Source of the DNA: Pseudomonadota bacterium
Lineage (GTDB): Bacteria; Pseudomonadota; Gammaproteobacteria; Acidiferrobacterales; Acidiferrobacteraceae
Direction: 5' to 3'
NCBI GenBank assembly: GCA_021777535.1
Contig: JAJYDN010000006.1
Span: 1 to 60,068, forward strand
Length of the DNA stretch: 60,068 bases
Part shown: positions 1 through 5,917 of the stretch, piece by piece
Position numbering within the stretch: position 1 is the first letter of the stretch
Layout of the letters: the number at the start of each line of letters is the position of its first letter
Position numbers and translations under genes: made by a program
Notes under the pieces: generated by a model
What the model was told of the DNA's origin: nothing
Databases searched by the model: none
What the model saw: the letters and a program-made list of their open reading frames with translations, nothing else

Positions 1-466
1 CGGCGTTCAAGTCGGTCATGGCGTCGACGGCGAGGGTGACGTTGAAGCCCAGTTCGTGGGCCTGACGGGCAGTCGATTCGACACCGATGCTGGTGGCGAT
101 CCCGGCAAGCACGACCTGCGTGATCCCGGTGGCGCGCAGACACAGCGTAAGATCGGTGTCCGTGAAGGCGCCCCAGGTCTGTTTGCTGATCACGAGGTCA
201 TCCGGTGCGCGGCCGAGCTCCGGCAAGAGCTCTGTCCAGTCAGGCGGGAGTGCGCCGGACCGGAAGGATTGCTCGGTGCGGCCGGGCGAGCGGCCGGTGA
301 CATTGACGAGGATGACGGACAGTTCCCGTGCGCGGAATGCAGCGGCAAGCCGCCCGGCCTGCCGCGCAATGTCGCCGACGGGGTGTACGGTGGGAAGGGC
401 GGCGGTGCCCTTCTGGAGATCGATCACGATAAGGGCGGTTTTCGGATCGAGGGCGGTTGCGGTCAT
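1..466 (-). CDS. Isochorismatase-family hydrolase, 3' end cut by window edge
   Basis: 155 codons are visible from ATG at 466; the C-terminus lies outside the window. The fold is the cysteine-hydrolase/isochorismatase type: an early acidic residue in LIVIDLQ (about residue 16), a lysine in VISKQTWGAF, and the cis-peptide loop AGIATSIGVESTAR. In nicotinamidase-like members that loop carries the nucleophilic Cys (TxxCVxxTAR); here the position is Gly, so thioester chemistry is unlikely and the substrate cannot be named. It lies 74 bp downstream of the marR-type gene on the same strand, so the two probably form one operon in which the regulator controls the hydrolase. Family call is secure, specificity is not. 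Confidence 0.85.
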   Translation of the reverse strand, partial: MTATALDPKTALIVIDLQKGTAALPTVHPVGDIARQAGRLAAAFRARELSVILVNVTGRSPGRTEQSFRSGALPPDWTELLPELGRAPDDLVISKQTWGAFTDTDLTLCLRATGITQVVLAGIATSIGVESTARQAHELGFNVTLAVDAMTDLNA

Positions 467-540
467 GGGTCGTCAGGGTGCTCCAAAAGGATGGGGTGCG
501 TTGTGCATGGTTTTCTGGTCCGTGACCTGGGCGAGGGGCC

Positions 541-981
541 TTAAAGATCGCCGAGGCGCTTTATCAGCGGAATGGCCGCAGTCAGTGCCGCGAGTTCGCC
601 TGCGGGGAGTTTTGCAAGGGCGGCCAGCAGCCACGCCCGTTTGGCGATGCCCCGGCGCCTGTGCTCTTCCTTGCCGAGGGTCGTGAGCGCAAAGAGGATC
701 TGGCGGCCATCGGTCGGGTGCGGCGTGCGCAGGACCAGACCATCCCGCTCGAGACTGCCGAGGATGGCGCCCATGGACTGGGGTTTTATGCATTCGGCGC
801 GGGCGAGATCCGCGGTGGTGAGGGCGCCGTATTCGGCGAGCCGTGCCATCGCCGCGAGCTGCGACAAAGTGAGCGCGTTGGGGTTGGCTTCCGCCCGCAG
901 GCGCCGGACCAGATGCCGCATGGCGAGCGCGAGCTCGGCCACCACGATTTCGAGGGCGGTATCAGCGGGTTCGACTGGCAT
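541..981 (-). CDS. MarR-family transcriptional regulator
   Basis: 146-residue protein of typical MarR length. A central winged helix-turn-helix is seen around residues 37-95: the segment LTLSQLAAMARLAEYG, a recognition helix around IKPQSMGAILGSLERDGLV, and the wing RTPHPTDGRQILFALT, which carries the family's DxR signature. Helical ends would form the dimer interface. Starts at ATG 981, with a purine-rich GAGAGG upstream on the minus strand. MarR proteins usually repress themselves and the adjacent operon in response to small aromatic or oxidising ligands. Here the likely target is its own promoter and the downstream isochorismatase-fold hydrolase. Ligand unknown. Confidence 0.9.
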   Translation of the reverse strand: MPVEPADTALEIVVAELALAMRHLVRRLRAEANPNALTLSQLAAMARLAEYGALTTADLARAECIKPQSMGAILGSLERDGLVLRTPHPTDGRQILFALTTLGKEEHRRRGIAKRAWLLAALAKLPAGELAALTAAIPLIKRLGDL

Positions 982-1289
982 ACGCAGAGCCTACCTCTCG
1001 TCAGATGAACTGGCAAGGTTACCTGCCGATTTTGAGGGACTTTTGCCGATCCGGCAGCGGCAGGCCCCGGGGCGCGAAGCGGACCCCGGCGGCTGGAATG
1101 CCGCACACCCTGCCGGGATGCCCCCGTCTTCGCGCCGTGCCCGGCCTTCGGTCTCTGGTGCCGGGGCTTTTCCTGCCCCCATCCTGAAACGATCGGAACG
1201 GTGGAAAGTCATGAGTCCGGAGCGGGAAAGCCTGAGTGCCGCGCAGACGCGGGGATTCGGGCGCGGCTCGCCTTGCCAGGAGGATCGCC
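982..1289. other. Intergenic region between divergent marR and cytochrome c genes
   Basis: 308 bp between divergently transcribed genes, so it must hold both promoters. Apart from the palindrome at 1012-1027, a short hairpin TGCCGATCCGGCA near 1045, and the ribosome-binding site AGGAGG at 1279-1284, nothing convincing was seen. No credible small ORF. Confidence 0.4.
1012..1027. promoter_or_regulatory. Imperfect inverted repeat upstream of marR, possible operator
   Basis: GGCAAGGTTACCTGCC is a near-palindrome (GGCA..GGT/ACC..TGCC) lying about 30 bp before the start of the MarR-type gene, where an autoregulatory operator is expected. One inserted A breaks the symmetry. Assignment rests on position and shape only. 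Confidence 0.25.
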
Positions 1290-1772
1290 ATGAGGAACGC
1301 AGGGACGATCGTGGTCGTCGCGCTCGCCGGGGCGATCGGCCTCACCGGCTGGGTGACAGGGGTGAGGGCAACACAGGACTCTGTGCTGCTTGCGCAGATG
1401 GGCCCGATGGATCAGGGATTGATGGATCGGGGCATGATGGGGCACCCGATGACGGGGCACAGGATGATGGGGGAGGTCATGGGCGGGGGGCCTGCTGCGC
1501 ACGCGCTCAGGGCCTATATAAGGAGGCAGCATCTCGCCTGTCTCAGCTGTCACCGGATTTACAGAGGCGCCGTGGGGCCAGCCTTCGCCGCCATCAGCGC
1601 CCGCTACAGAGGGCGGCCGGGTGCCAGCCGGCAGTTGGCGGAGGCGATCGCTGTGGGCGTCTCCGGCGCATGGGCGGGTTTCCGGGCCATGCCGGGCGGG
1701 CTTGCCACGCCCCTGCAGGCCCGCAGGCTCGCCACGCTCATTCTCCACCTGCAGTCCGCCCACCATCCGTGA
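1290..1772 (+). CDS. Small exported c-type cytochrome with Met/His-rich linker
   Basis: 160 residues. The start is ATG 1290 because a strong AGGAGG precedes it; an in-frame upstream start at 1236 lacks one. An N-terminal hydrophobic segment (about residues 6-24) looks like a Sec signal peptide or anchor. One haem c motif, CLSCH, sits at residues 84-88, and a likely distal Met ligand lies in RAMPGG near 134, giving a single class I cytochrome domain of about 80 residues. Between signal and haem domain is a linker dense in Met and His (about residues 37-64, with GMMGHPMTGHRMM), which resembles copper-binding segments. It should act in the periplasm as an electron carrier; its partner is not encoded nearby. 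A short GC hairpin plus TTTT follows the stop. Confidence 0.8.
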   Translation: MRNAGTIVVVALAGAIGLTGWVTGVRATQDSVLLAQMGPMDQGLMDRGMMGHPMTGHRMMGEVMGGGPAAHALRAYIRRQHLACLSCHRIYRGAVGPAFAAISARYRGRPGASRQLAEAIAVGVSGAWAGFRAMPGGLATPLQARRLATLILHLQSAHHP

Positions 1773-1783
1773 CGGATCGGCGC

Positions 1784-1798
1784 GGGGCCGCCCCTTTT
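1784..1798 (+). terminator. Short terminator-like hairpin after the cytochrome gene
   Basis: GGGG-CCG-CCCC followed directly by TTTT, 12 bp after the cytochrome stop codon. The stem is only 4 bp, although flanking GC could extend it, so it is a weak intrinsic terminator candidate. The remaining bases to 2033 show no gene. Confidence 0.4.
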
Positions 1799-2009
1799 GA
1801 AGGCGCCACCCAGCACCTTGCGTGCGCATGCGGGCTGTACCGGAGGGCGGGCCGCCGGTGTCTGTGCGTACGGATCCCGTGCCACGGGAGGAAGGGGGAG
1901 GGGTGCCCGTGTGGGTTGCGGAGCGGCTGCGCGGGGTTGCCGGTACGCAGAGGGAACCAAAAAGCAGGCGTCCGGACGGTGCCCAAGGGAGGCTGCCCCG
2001 GCCGGCCCG

Positions 2010-2024
2010 CAGGGCGCGGCCCTG
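2010..2024 (-). terminator. Hairpin after the last gene of the Roadblock operon
   Basis: CAGGGC-GCG-GCCCTG forms a 6-bp perfect stem 10 bp beyond the stop of the distal Roadblock gene. No U-tract follows on the minus strand, so termination here would be inefficient or protein-assisted. Confidence 0.3.
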
Positions 2025-2033
2025 TGGCCCAGG

Positions 2034-2435
2034 TCAGCCGCGGATCTTGGTGGCGAGCTTTAGCGCAGTCTTGCGCGCCTCGATGAACAACATGCCGAGG
2101 TTTATGGTGGGACGGGCGGCGATGGCAAGGAGCGCATCGGTGCCGACCTGTACCAGCAGCATGAGGCCGGTCTCCCCTTCGATCAGCACCTGTTTTAGCC
2201 GTCCGCGCGAGATCTCCTGCGCGGCGCGGTCCGTCAGGGCGAGCAAAGATGCGCACATGGCCGCAAAACGGTCCGGGTCGGCTTTGTCGCCGAGCACGGC
2301 TGCGATCATGAAGCCGTCGGTGGACATCAGGGCGGACGCCTCGACGTCTGCCGCCGAGGCATTGAGTTCGCGCAAAACGGAACGCAGCGCGCTTGCGTGG
2401 GCATCGTTTCCCGATGCGGTGGACGGGGGCGTCAT
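2034..2435 (-). CDS. Roadblock/LC7-domain protein (distal copy)
   Basis: 133 residues, essentially one Roadblock/LC7 domain. After a short N-terminal helix (SALRSVLRELNAS) come the typical strand VEASALMSTDGFMIAA, a helix ending in SLLALTDRAAQEI, the strand pair QVLIEGETGLMLLVQVG / DALLAIAARP, and a C-terminal helix. Bacterial Roadblock proteins such as MglB and CvnB are GAPs or scaffolds for Ras-like GTPases. The cognate GTPase is encoded two genes upstream in the same operon. ATG 2435 has a GGAGA box. A very stable hairpin separates it from the preceding Roadblock gene, so its expression may be set separately. Biochemical role is inferred. Confidence 0.85.
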   Translation of the reverse strand: MTPPSTASGNDAHASALRSVLRELNASAADVEASALMSTDGFMIAAVLGDKADPDRFAAMCASLLALTDRAAQEISRGRLKQVLIEGETGLMLLVQVGTDALLAIAARPTINLGMLFIEARKTALKLATKIRG

Positions 2436-2471
2436 GAGAATTCTCCAGAAGGCGAAGTCACGCGGGCAAAT

Positions 2472-2501
2472 GGCACCGCCGGCCCGAAGGCCGGCGGTGC
2501 C
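2472..2501 (-). promoter_or_regulatory. Intercistronic 13-bp hairpin with UUCG loop between the two Roadblock genes
   Basis: On the minus strand GGCACCGCCGGCC pairs perfectly with GGCCGGCGGTGCC around a TTCG loop, a 13-bp stem capped by the extra-stable C(UUCG)G tetraloop. It begins 6 bp after the stop of the first Roadblock gene and lies 36 bp before the start of the second. No U-run follows, so it more likely acts as an attenuator, a 3'-end stabiliser or a processing barrier than as a full terminator. Confidence 0.6.
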
Positions 2502-2506
2502 TGCGC

Positions 2507-2920
2507 TCAGACCGCCGCTTCCACGGCCGGCATGGCGCCGCGTGCCTTGGTGAGGGCCATGCCGAGGTTTGCCGACTTGCGGCAGACGAAACAGACCACG
2601 TATTCCTCGTTGCTCTTGCTGCGCAAGAAGATATGGAGGAGGTTGTCGCTGTTGACGATGATCTCCTGGAAATAATGATGATTGTTGCCGGGATCAATGC
2701 CGCGCGCCTTCTTGAACAGGTTCTCGATCATGGAAACGTTCGATCCCTGAAAGAGGTCGGCCGTCGCGGCGGCAAGCAACTCGAGGACCTGCTGTGGGTG
2801 CGAGTCGATGGTGCGGATGCCGAGCATCATGCCGGTGGACAGATCCACATAACCGGCGGCGACGCATTCCGGGATATTGCTGACGGCTTGTTGCAGGGCT
2901 GTATCAAGGTTGCTGGCCAT
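2507..2920 (-). CDS. Roadblock/LC7-like protein (proximal copy)
   Basis: 137 residues with the Roadblock order helix-strands-helix-strands-helix: N-terminal helix LDTALQQAVSNIPE, strands AAGYVDLSTGMMLGIRT, long helix QQVLELLAAATADLF, then strands FQEIIVNSDNLLHIFLRS and EYVVCFVCRK, and final helix LGMALTKAR. It is clearly diverged from the second copy, so the pair could heterodimerise or bind different partners. The ATG at 2920 is preceded by a purine-rich AAGGAGA. It follows the ABC-phosphatase gene by 46 bp in the same transcription unit. Function as a GTPase partner is inferred from family and context. Confidence 0.78.
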   Translation of the reverse strand: MASNLDTALQQAVSNIPECVAAGYVDLSTGMMLGIRTIDSHPQQVLELLAAATADLFQGSNVSMIENLFKKARGIDPGNNHHYFQEIIVNSDNLLHIFLRSKSNEEYVVCFVCRKSANLGMALTKARGAMPAVEAAV

Positions 2921-2966
2921 TTGTTTCTCTCCTTATTCGTTGTTGCGTGTGGGTGAACGGAATGAC

Positions 2967-4313
2967 TCACATCCCGCCGGGCACCATGGCCGGTGGTCTG
3001 TGTTGGCCTGCGCCAGACAGGACGCGGGCAAACTGTTCCAGGAACTTGACCTGGATGTCGGACTGGACCCAGCGCGGCTCGATACGGCGCGCGCTTTCCA
3101 GGGCCGACAAGGCAGACTGGCCCTCCCAGATGAGGTAGGCGGCGAGTATGGTGCCAGTGCGGCCAAGGCCGGCACGGCAGTGGACTGCGATGACATCGCC
3201 GGCGGCCAGGCGCCCGTCCAGGGTCTGGCACAAGCGGGCGGCCTCGACGAGACTCGGGGCCCCCATGTCATCGATAGGCAGCCAGACGTTCTCGATGGCA
3301 TGACGAGCGAGCGCGGCTGTATCGGGCGGCGTGCGCGTGAGGGTGACGAGACAGGTGATGCCGACCCGTTTCAAGGCCTTCAGGTCGTAGTCGATGTCGT
3401 CGACGATGCCGGGCCGCGGTGTGCCGGCGAGCCGGCTCTTTTTGAGCCACAGGAAACCGCGCGGGCCGAAACTGTCACTTACATAGGCGCGCGCCGCCGG
3501 AGGAAGCGGCGGGCGCGGCAGCACGGCGGGATCCAGGGTGGCCGGGTCGGCGTCGGGTGCCGGCAGGGCGCAGGAACCGGTGCGCACGAAGTCGCGGGCG
3601 GCGGTTGATGCCGGCGCGCCAAAGAAGGTCTCGCTGGGCGAGACGGCCTGTACGGCACCACCGGCGAGGAGGGCAACCGTCCCGCCAAGGCGGCGTGCCT
3701 GGGCCTGATTGTGCAAAACGATCAGCACCGACCGGCGCTTGGCTTCCTCGAGAAGATAAGCGAGAAAACGCGCCGCCTCCTCGTCGGACAAACCCGTCGT
3801 CGGTTCGTCGAGCAGCAAAAGACGCGGGCTGGCGGCCACGAGCCGCAAGGTGGCGATGTGCCGCTGTTCGGCAAGGGAGAGGTGAATCACGGGCTCGTCC
3901 AGCCGTGCCAGCAGTTCCTTCAGGCCGGCCTCGAGCAGCAGGCGCTGGGCGAGATCGCGCTGTTCGAGATTCGTGAGCGCGTGGCGTTCCGGCAATTCGT
4001 GAACGATATTTTCGAACAGGCTCGCCATCATGAGGCGCGCGCTCTGCGAAACGAGGGCAGGCCGCGTGGACTCGGTGAGCGGGCGGCCGCAATACCATGC
4101 CTGCCCCCAGGTGCGCAGGGACGGATTGCTGTCGTTGAAACCCGCAAGTGTGCGCAGGAGCGTCGATTTGCCGGTGCCGCCGGGCCCGAGGAGGACGCAG
4201 AGGTGGCGATCGGGAATGTGGAGATCGACCGCGCTCAGGATGGTCCGTTCCCCGAAGGCGACGCCGAAACCGCGCAGGGAAAGCAGGGTGTCCGGCTCGT
4301 GCACGGCGCTCAT
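2967..4313 (-). CDS. ABC ATPase fused to a dual-specificity/tyrosine phosphatase domain
   Basis: 448 residues, two domains. Residues about 8-235 form an ABC ATPase: Walker A GPGGTGKST (43-51), Q-loop Gln near 90, Walker B LLLLDEP (165-171) and a switch His at 201. The signature is LSLAEQ (145-150) instead of LSGGQ. Residues about 275-435 form a cysteine phosphatase: a candidate general acid in LPIDD (346-349) and the loop HCRAGLGRTGT (378-388) with Cys379 and Arg385, the CX5R motif of dual-specificity enzymes. A Pro-rich linker joins them. No permease is encoded nearby, so membrane transport is unlikely; a soluble, signalling ATPase is more plausible. The gene overlaps the GTPase gene by one base. 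I know of no characterised protein with this architecture. Confidence 0.88.
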   Translation of the reverse strand: MSAVHEPDTLLSLRGFGVAFGERTILSAVDLHIPDRHLCVLLGPGGTGKSTLLRTLAGFNDSNPSLRTWGQAWYCGRPLTESTRPALVSQSARLMMASLFENIVHELPERHALTNLEQRDLAQRLLLEAGLKELLARLDEPVIHLSLAEQRHIATLRLVAASPRLLLLDEPTTGLSDEEAARFLAYLLEEAKRRSVLIVLHNQAQARRLGGTVALLAGGAVQAVSPSETFFGAPASTAARDFVRTGSCALPAPDADPATLDPAVLPRPPLPPAARAYVSDSFGPRGFLWLKKSRLAGTPRPGIVDDIDYDLKALKRVGITCLVTLTRTPPDTAALARHAIENVWLPIDDMGAPSLVEAARLCQTLDGRLAAGDVIAVHCRAGLGRTGTILAAYLIWEGQSALSALESARRIEPRWVQSDIQVKFLEQFARVLSGAGQHRPPAMVPGGM

Positions 4314-4846
4314 CAGCGGTCCAGTCCGGGATCCAAAGTGGCGAGCAGCGCCAGCAGGAGCGTCTTCATGTCTGCGCGTGACCGTGGGTCCACCTCGAAC
4401 ACTGGCACATGGAGATTCAGGCTTTCCAGGCGCTCCTGATAGGCCGAAAGCCGCGGCTCCGGATAGCCCTCCATGCGGTTGACGCCGATGACGACGGCAG
4501 TGCGGGCAATGAAGCCGGCGAAGGCCTCGAGGTAGAACGTGAGATCCGCGAGCGGGTCAGGGCGGCTGTTGTCGGAGAGGAGGACGAGGCCGATCCCGCC
4601 CGCTGTGGCGATGTCCCACATGAAACTGAAACGTTCCTGTCCGGGTGTTCCGTAGAGATGGATCTTGGTGCCGCCTTCGAGATTCAGGATGCCGTAGTCC
4701 ATCGCCACCGTCGTATGCGACTTGATGAGCTGCGTGTCGTCGGTTGCGCGCGCCTCGGTGGCCACGACGGGGATGTCGCTGATGGTGCTGATGGCCGTGG
4801 TTTTTCCGGCTCCGACCGGGCCTGCAAAGAGGATCTTGTGCGCCAT
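4313..4846 (-). CDS. MglA/CvnD-like small Ras-type GTPase
   Basis: 177 residues. G1/Walker A is GPVGAGKTT (9-17), a switch I threonine lies in SHTTVAMDYG (about 43-52), and the G3/switch II is GTPGQERF (66-73), giving the classic Gln-Glu-Arg-Phe of Ras-like proteins. The G4 motif reads NRME (123-126) instead of NKxD, so guanine selectivity may be relaxed. There is no signal peptide and no lipidation motif. The nearest families are the bacterial GTPases that pair with Roadblock proteins (MglA, actinobacterial conservon CvnD). It ends on the first base of the ABC-phosphatase gene and starts 4 bp after the upstream gene, so the operon is tightly coupled. Role as a nucleotide-dependent switch is inference from family. 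Confidence 0.88.
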   Translation of the reverse strand: MAHKILFAGPVGAGKTTAISTISDIPVVATEARATDDTQLIKSHTTVAMDYGILNLEGGTKIHLYGTPGQERFSFMWDIATAGGIGLVLLSDNSRPDPLADLTFYLEAFAGFIARTAVVIGVNRMEGYPEPRLSAYQERLESLNLHVPVFEVDPRSRADMKTLLLALLATLDPGLDR

Positions 4847-4850
4847 GGGA

Positions 4851-5486
4851 TCAGAGCCTGGTGATGCGCTGGAACAAGGCTGACAACAAGCCCTGGCTGC
4901 GATGCGGCGCGAGCTCGGGTTCCGCGGTCTTGCGATTCACGGCATGCGCGAAACCGGCCGCGCGCGCGGCACTGTAGAACCGGGAGAGCTCACTGAACTC
5001 CACCTTCAGAAGGGAACGGGCGATGGTGAGCGACGTCGGCTGCCGGGCAAAGAGCGCGGCCATCCGTATGCTGTTGGGTGTGACGGGAAGCCGGGTCATG
5101 TTCGGCCACTGCAAGAGTTCGACTACGTCATCGCGGTAACAGCCGGCCATCAGGCGGCCATCCGATGCATGAAAGGCTGCCTCCCACAAAAGCTCCCGGA
5201 TCGGGCGGCCTGCGTTGGAGGGCAGAGGACGCAGGGGGTCGTTGGGCGCTACCGTGCGGACCTGTACATGGGCCGCCGCGAGCGTACAGAACGCGCGCAT
5301 GTCGGCGACGTGCGGCCAGTACCCGCCGCGGGCGGGCAAAAGGAGAATCGTGCCAAGCCCGTTGGCGGAAAGCAGGACGTCCTGATTGTTGGTGACGGCC
5401 CGCCGGACGAGATTGACGGCGTAGTGATCCGGCTCAAACGATGCGATTCCCGGCGCGCGCGTCTCGCGTTCAATGTGTGCGATCAA
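4851..5486 (-). CDS. Unrecognised first gene of the GTPase/Roadblock operon
   Basis: 211 residues from TTG 5486, chosen because AGGAG lies 9 nt upstream; an in-frame TTG at 5549 would add 21 residues but has no ribosome-binding site. The N-terminal half (about to residue 115) is mixed alpha/beta, with ANGLGTILLLPARGGYWP and YAVNLVRRAV. The C-terminal half looks helical and winged-helix-like, around LLQWPNMTRLPVTPN, RMAALFARQPTSLTIARSLL and FSELSRFYSAARAAGF. There is no membrane segment or catalytic motif I recognise. As the first gene after the riboswitch, 4 bp from the GTPase gene, it may be the input or adaptor component. Function unknown. Confidence 0.75.
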   Translation of the reverse strand: MIAHIERETRAPGIASFEPDHYAVNLVRRAVTNNQDVLLSANGLGTILLLPARGGYWPHVADMRAFCTLAAAHVQVRTVAPNDPLRPLPSNAGRPIRELLWEAAFHASDGRLMAGCYRDDVVELLQWPNMTRLPVTPNSIRMAALFARQPTSLTIARSLLKVEFSELSRFYSAARAAGFAHAVNRKTAEPELAPHRSQGLLSALFQRITRL

Positions 5487-5595
5487 GTGCCTGCTCTCCT
5501 GGCGTGCGGTACCGCGCGGCCGTAGCGGCGCGCGCCTCTGCTGCGTCAAACACCGGTTTTCAGGCGAGGGAAGGGCTATGCAGGAAGGAACGACC

Positions 5596-5641
5596 TGGAC
5601 AGGCGCTTAAGCGGACCTGCGCGGGATCGCGCCCCTGTCCA
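5596..5641 (-). promoter_or_regulatory. Leader hairpin between riboswitch and first gene
   Basis: On the minus strand TGGACAGG(GG)CGC pairs with GCGCCTGTCCA, an 11-bp stem with a two-base bulge, about 50 nt downstream of the aptamer. It could be part of the expression platform. No U-run follows, so control by simple intrinsic termination is not evident. Confidence 0.35.
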
Positions 5642-5687
5642 TCGTGATGCGGTGTGTCCAGCCGATGTTCCCATGGCTGGCGCTGTG

Positions 5688-5768
5688 CCGGCGGTCCCGC
5701 TGTCATAGGGTATCCCCCTTAGACCGGTGACTTTGCGACCTGACCTTTCGGCCAGTGTGCTTTTGACT
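5688..5768 (-). promoter_or_regulatory. GEMM-I cyclic-dinucleotide riboswitch, A20 (cGAMP-type) variant
   Basis: Read on the minus strand from about 5768. AAAAGCACA leads to a 6-bp stem CTGGCC/GGTCAG closed by a GAAA tetraloop. Next comes GTCGCAAAGTCACCGGTCTAA (conserved core GACGCAAAGCCnCnGGnCTAA), a short stem AGGG/CCCT and the receptor strand TATGACAGCGGGAC. The stem and core keep exactly the spacing of the Vibrio Vc2 aptamer. The core's GTC still pairs with a downstream GAC, a compensated change from consensus GCC/GG(U/C). In Vc2 numbering position 20, which contacts one ligand base, is A here and not G; G20A is the hallmark of GEMM-Ib riboswitches that bind 3',3'-cGAMP. The predicted transcription start lies at the aptamer's first base. 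Ligand call is inference. Confidence 0.78.
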
Positions 5769-5774
5769 GAGTCT

Positions 5775-5804
5775 AAATTACTCTGGCACGAGAGCGTTTG
5801 TCAA
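5775..5804 (-). promoter_or_regulatory. Sigma-70 promoter of the GTPase/Roadblock operon
   Basis: Minus strand: -35 TTGACA (5804-5799), 18-bp spacer, -10 TAATTT (5780-5775). The start would fall near 5768, exactly where the riboswitch aptamer begins, which supports both calls. Confidence 0.72.
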
Positions 5805-5917
5805 CGCCCAGCCTGCTGGGCGCCACCCGGCAGTCACGGGTTACCCCAAGGGGCACAGGGGCCGGCCGGCGGAGAAGGGCCCGGGCCTTCGCGTAAACCG
5901 GGGCCCCGCGTGCCGCC
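5805..5917. other. Intergenic region upstream of the riboswitch promoter
   Basis: Together with the leader this makes 431 bp between the channel gene and the operon's first codon. Beyond the promoter, the aptamer and the leader hairpin I see only GC-rich sequence. It contains a short repeat CAGCCTGCTGGGCGCC near 5808 that could serve as the 3' end of the upstream channel transcript. Confidence 0.35.

Noticed and set aside
2967-4313. Reading the ABC-phosphatase gene as part of a transporter
   Set aside because: No permease or substrate-binding protein is encoded in or around the operon; neighbours are signalling proteins.
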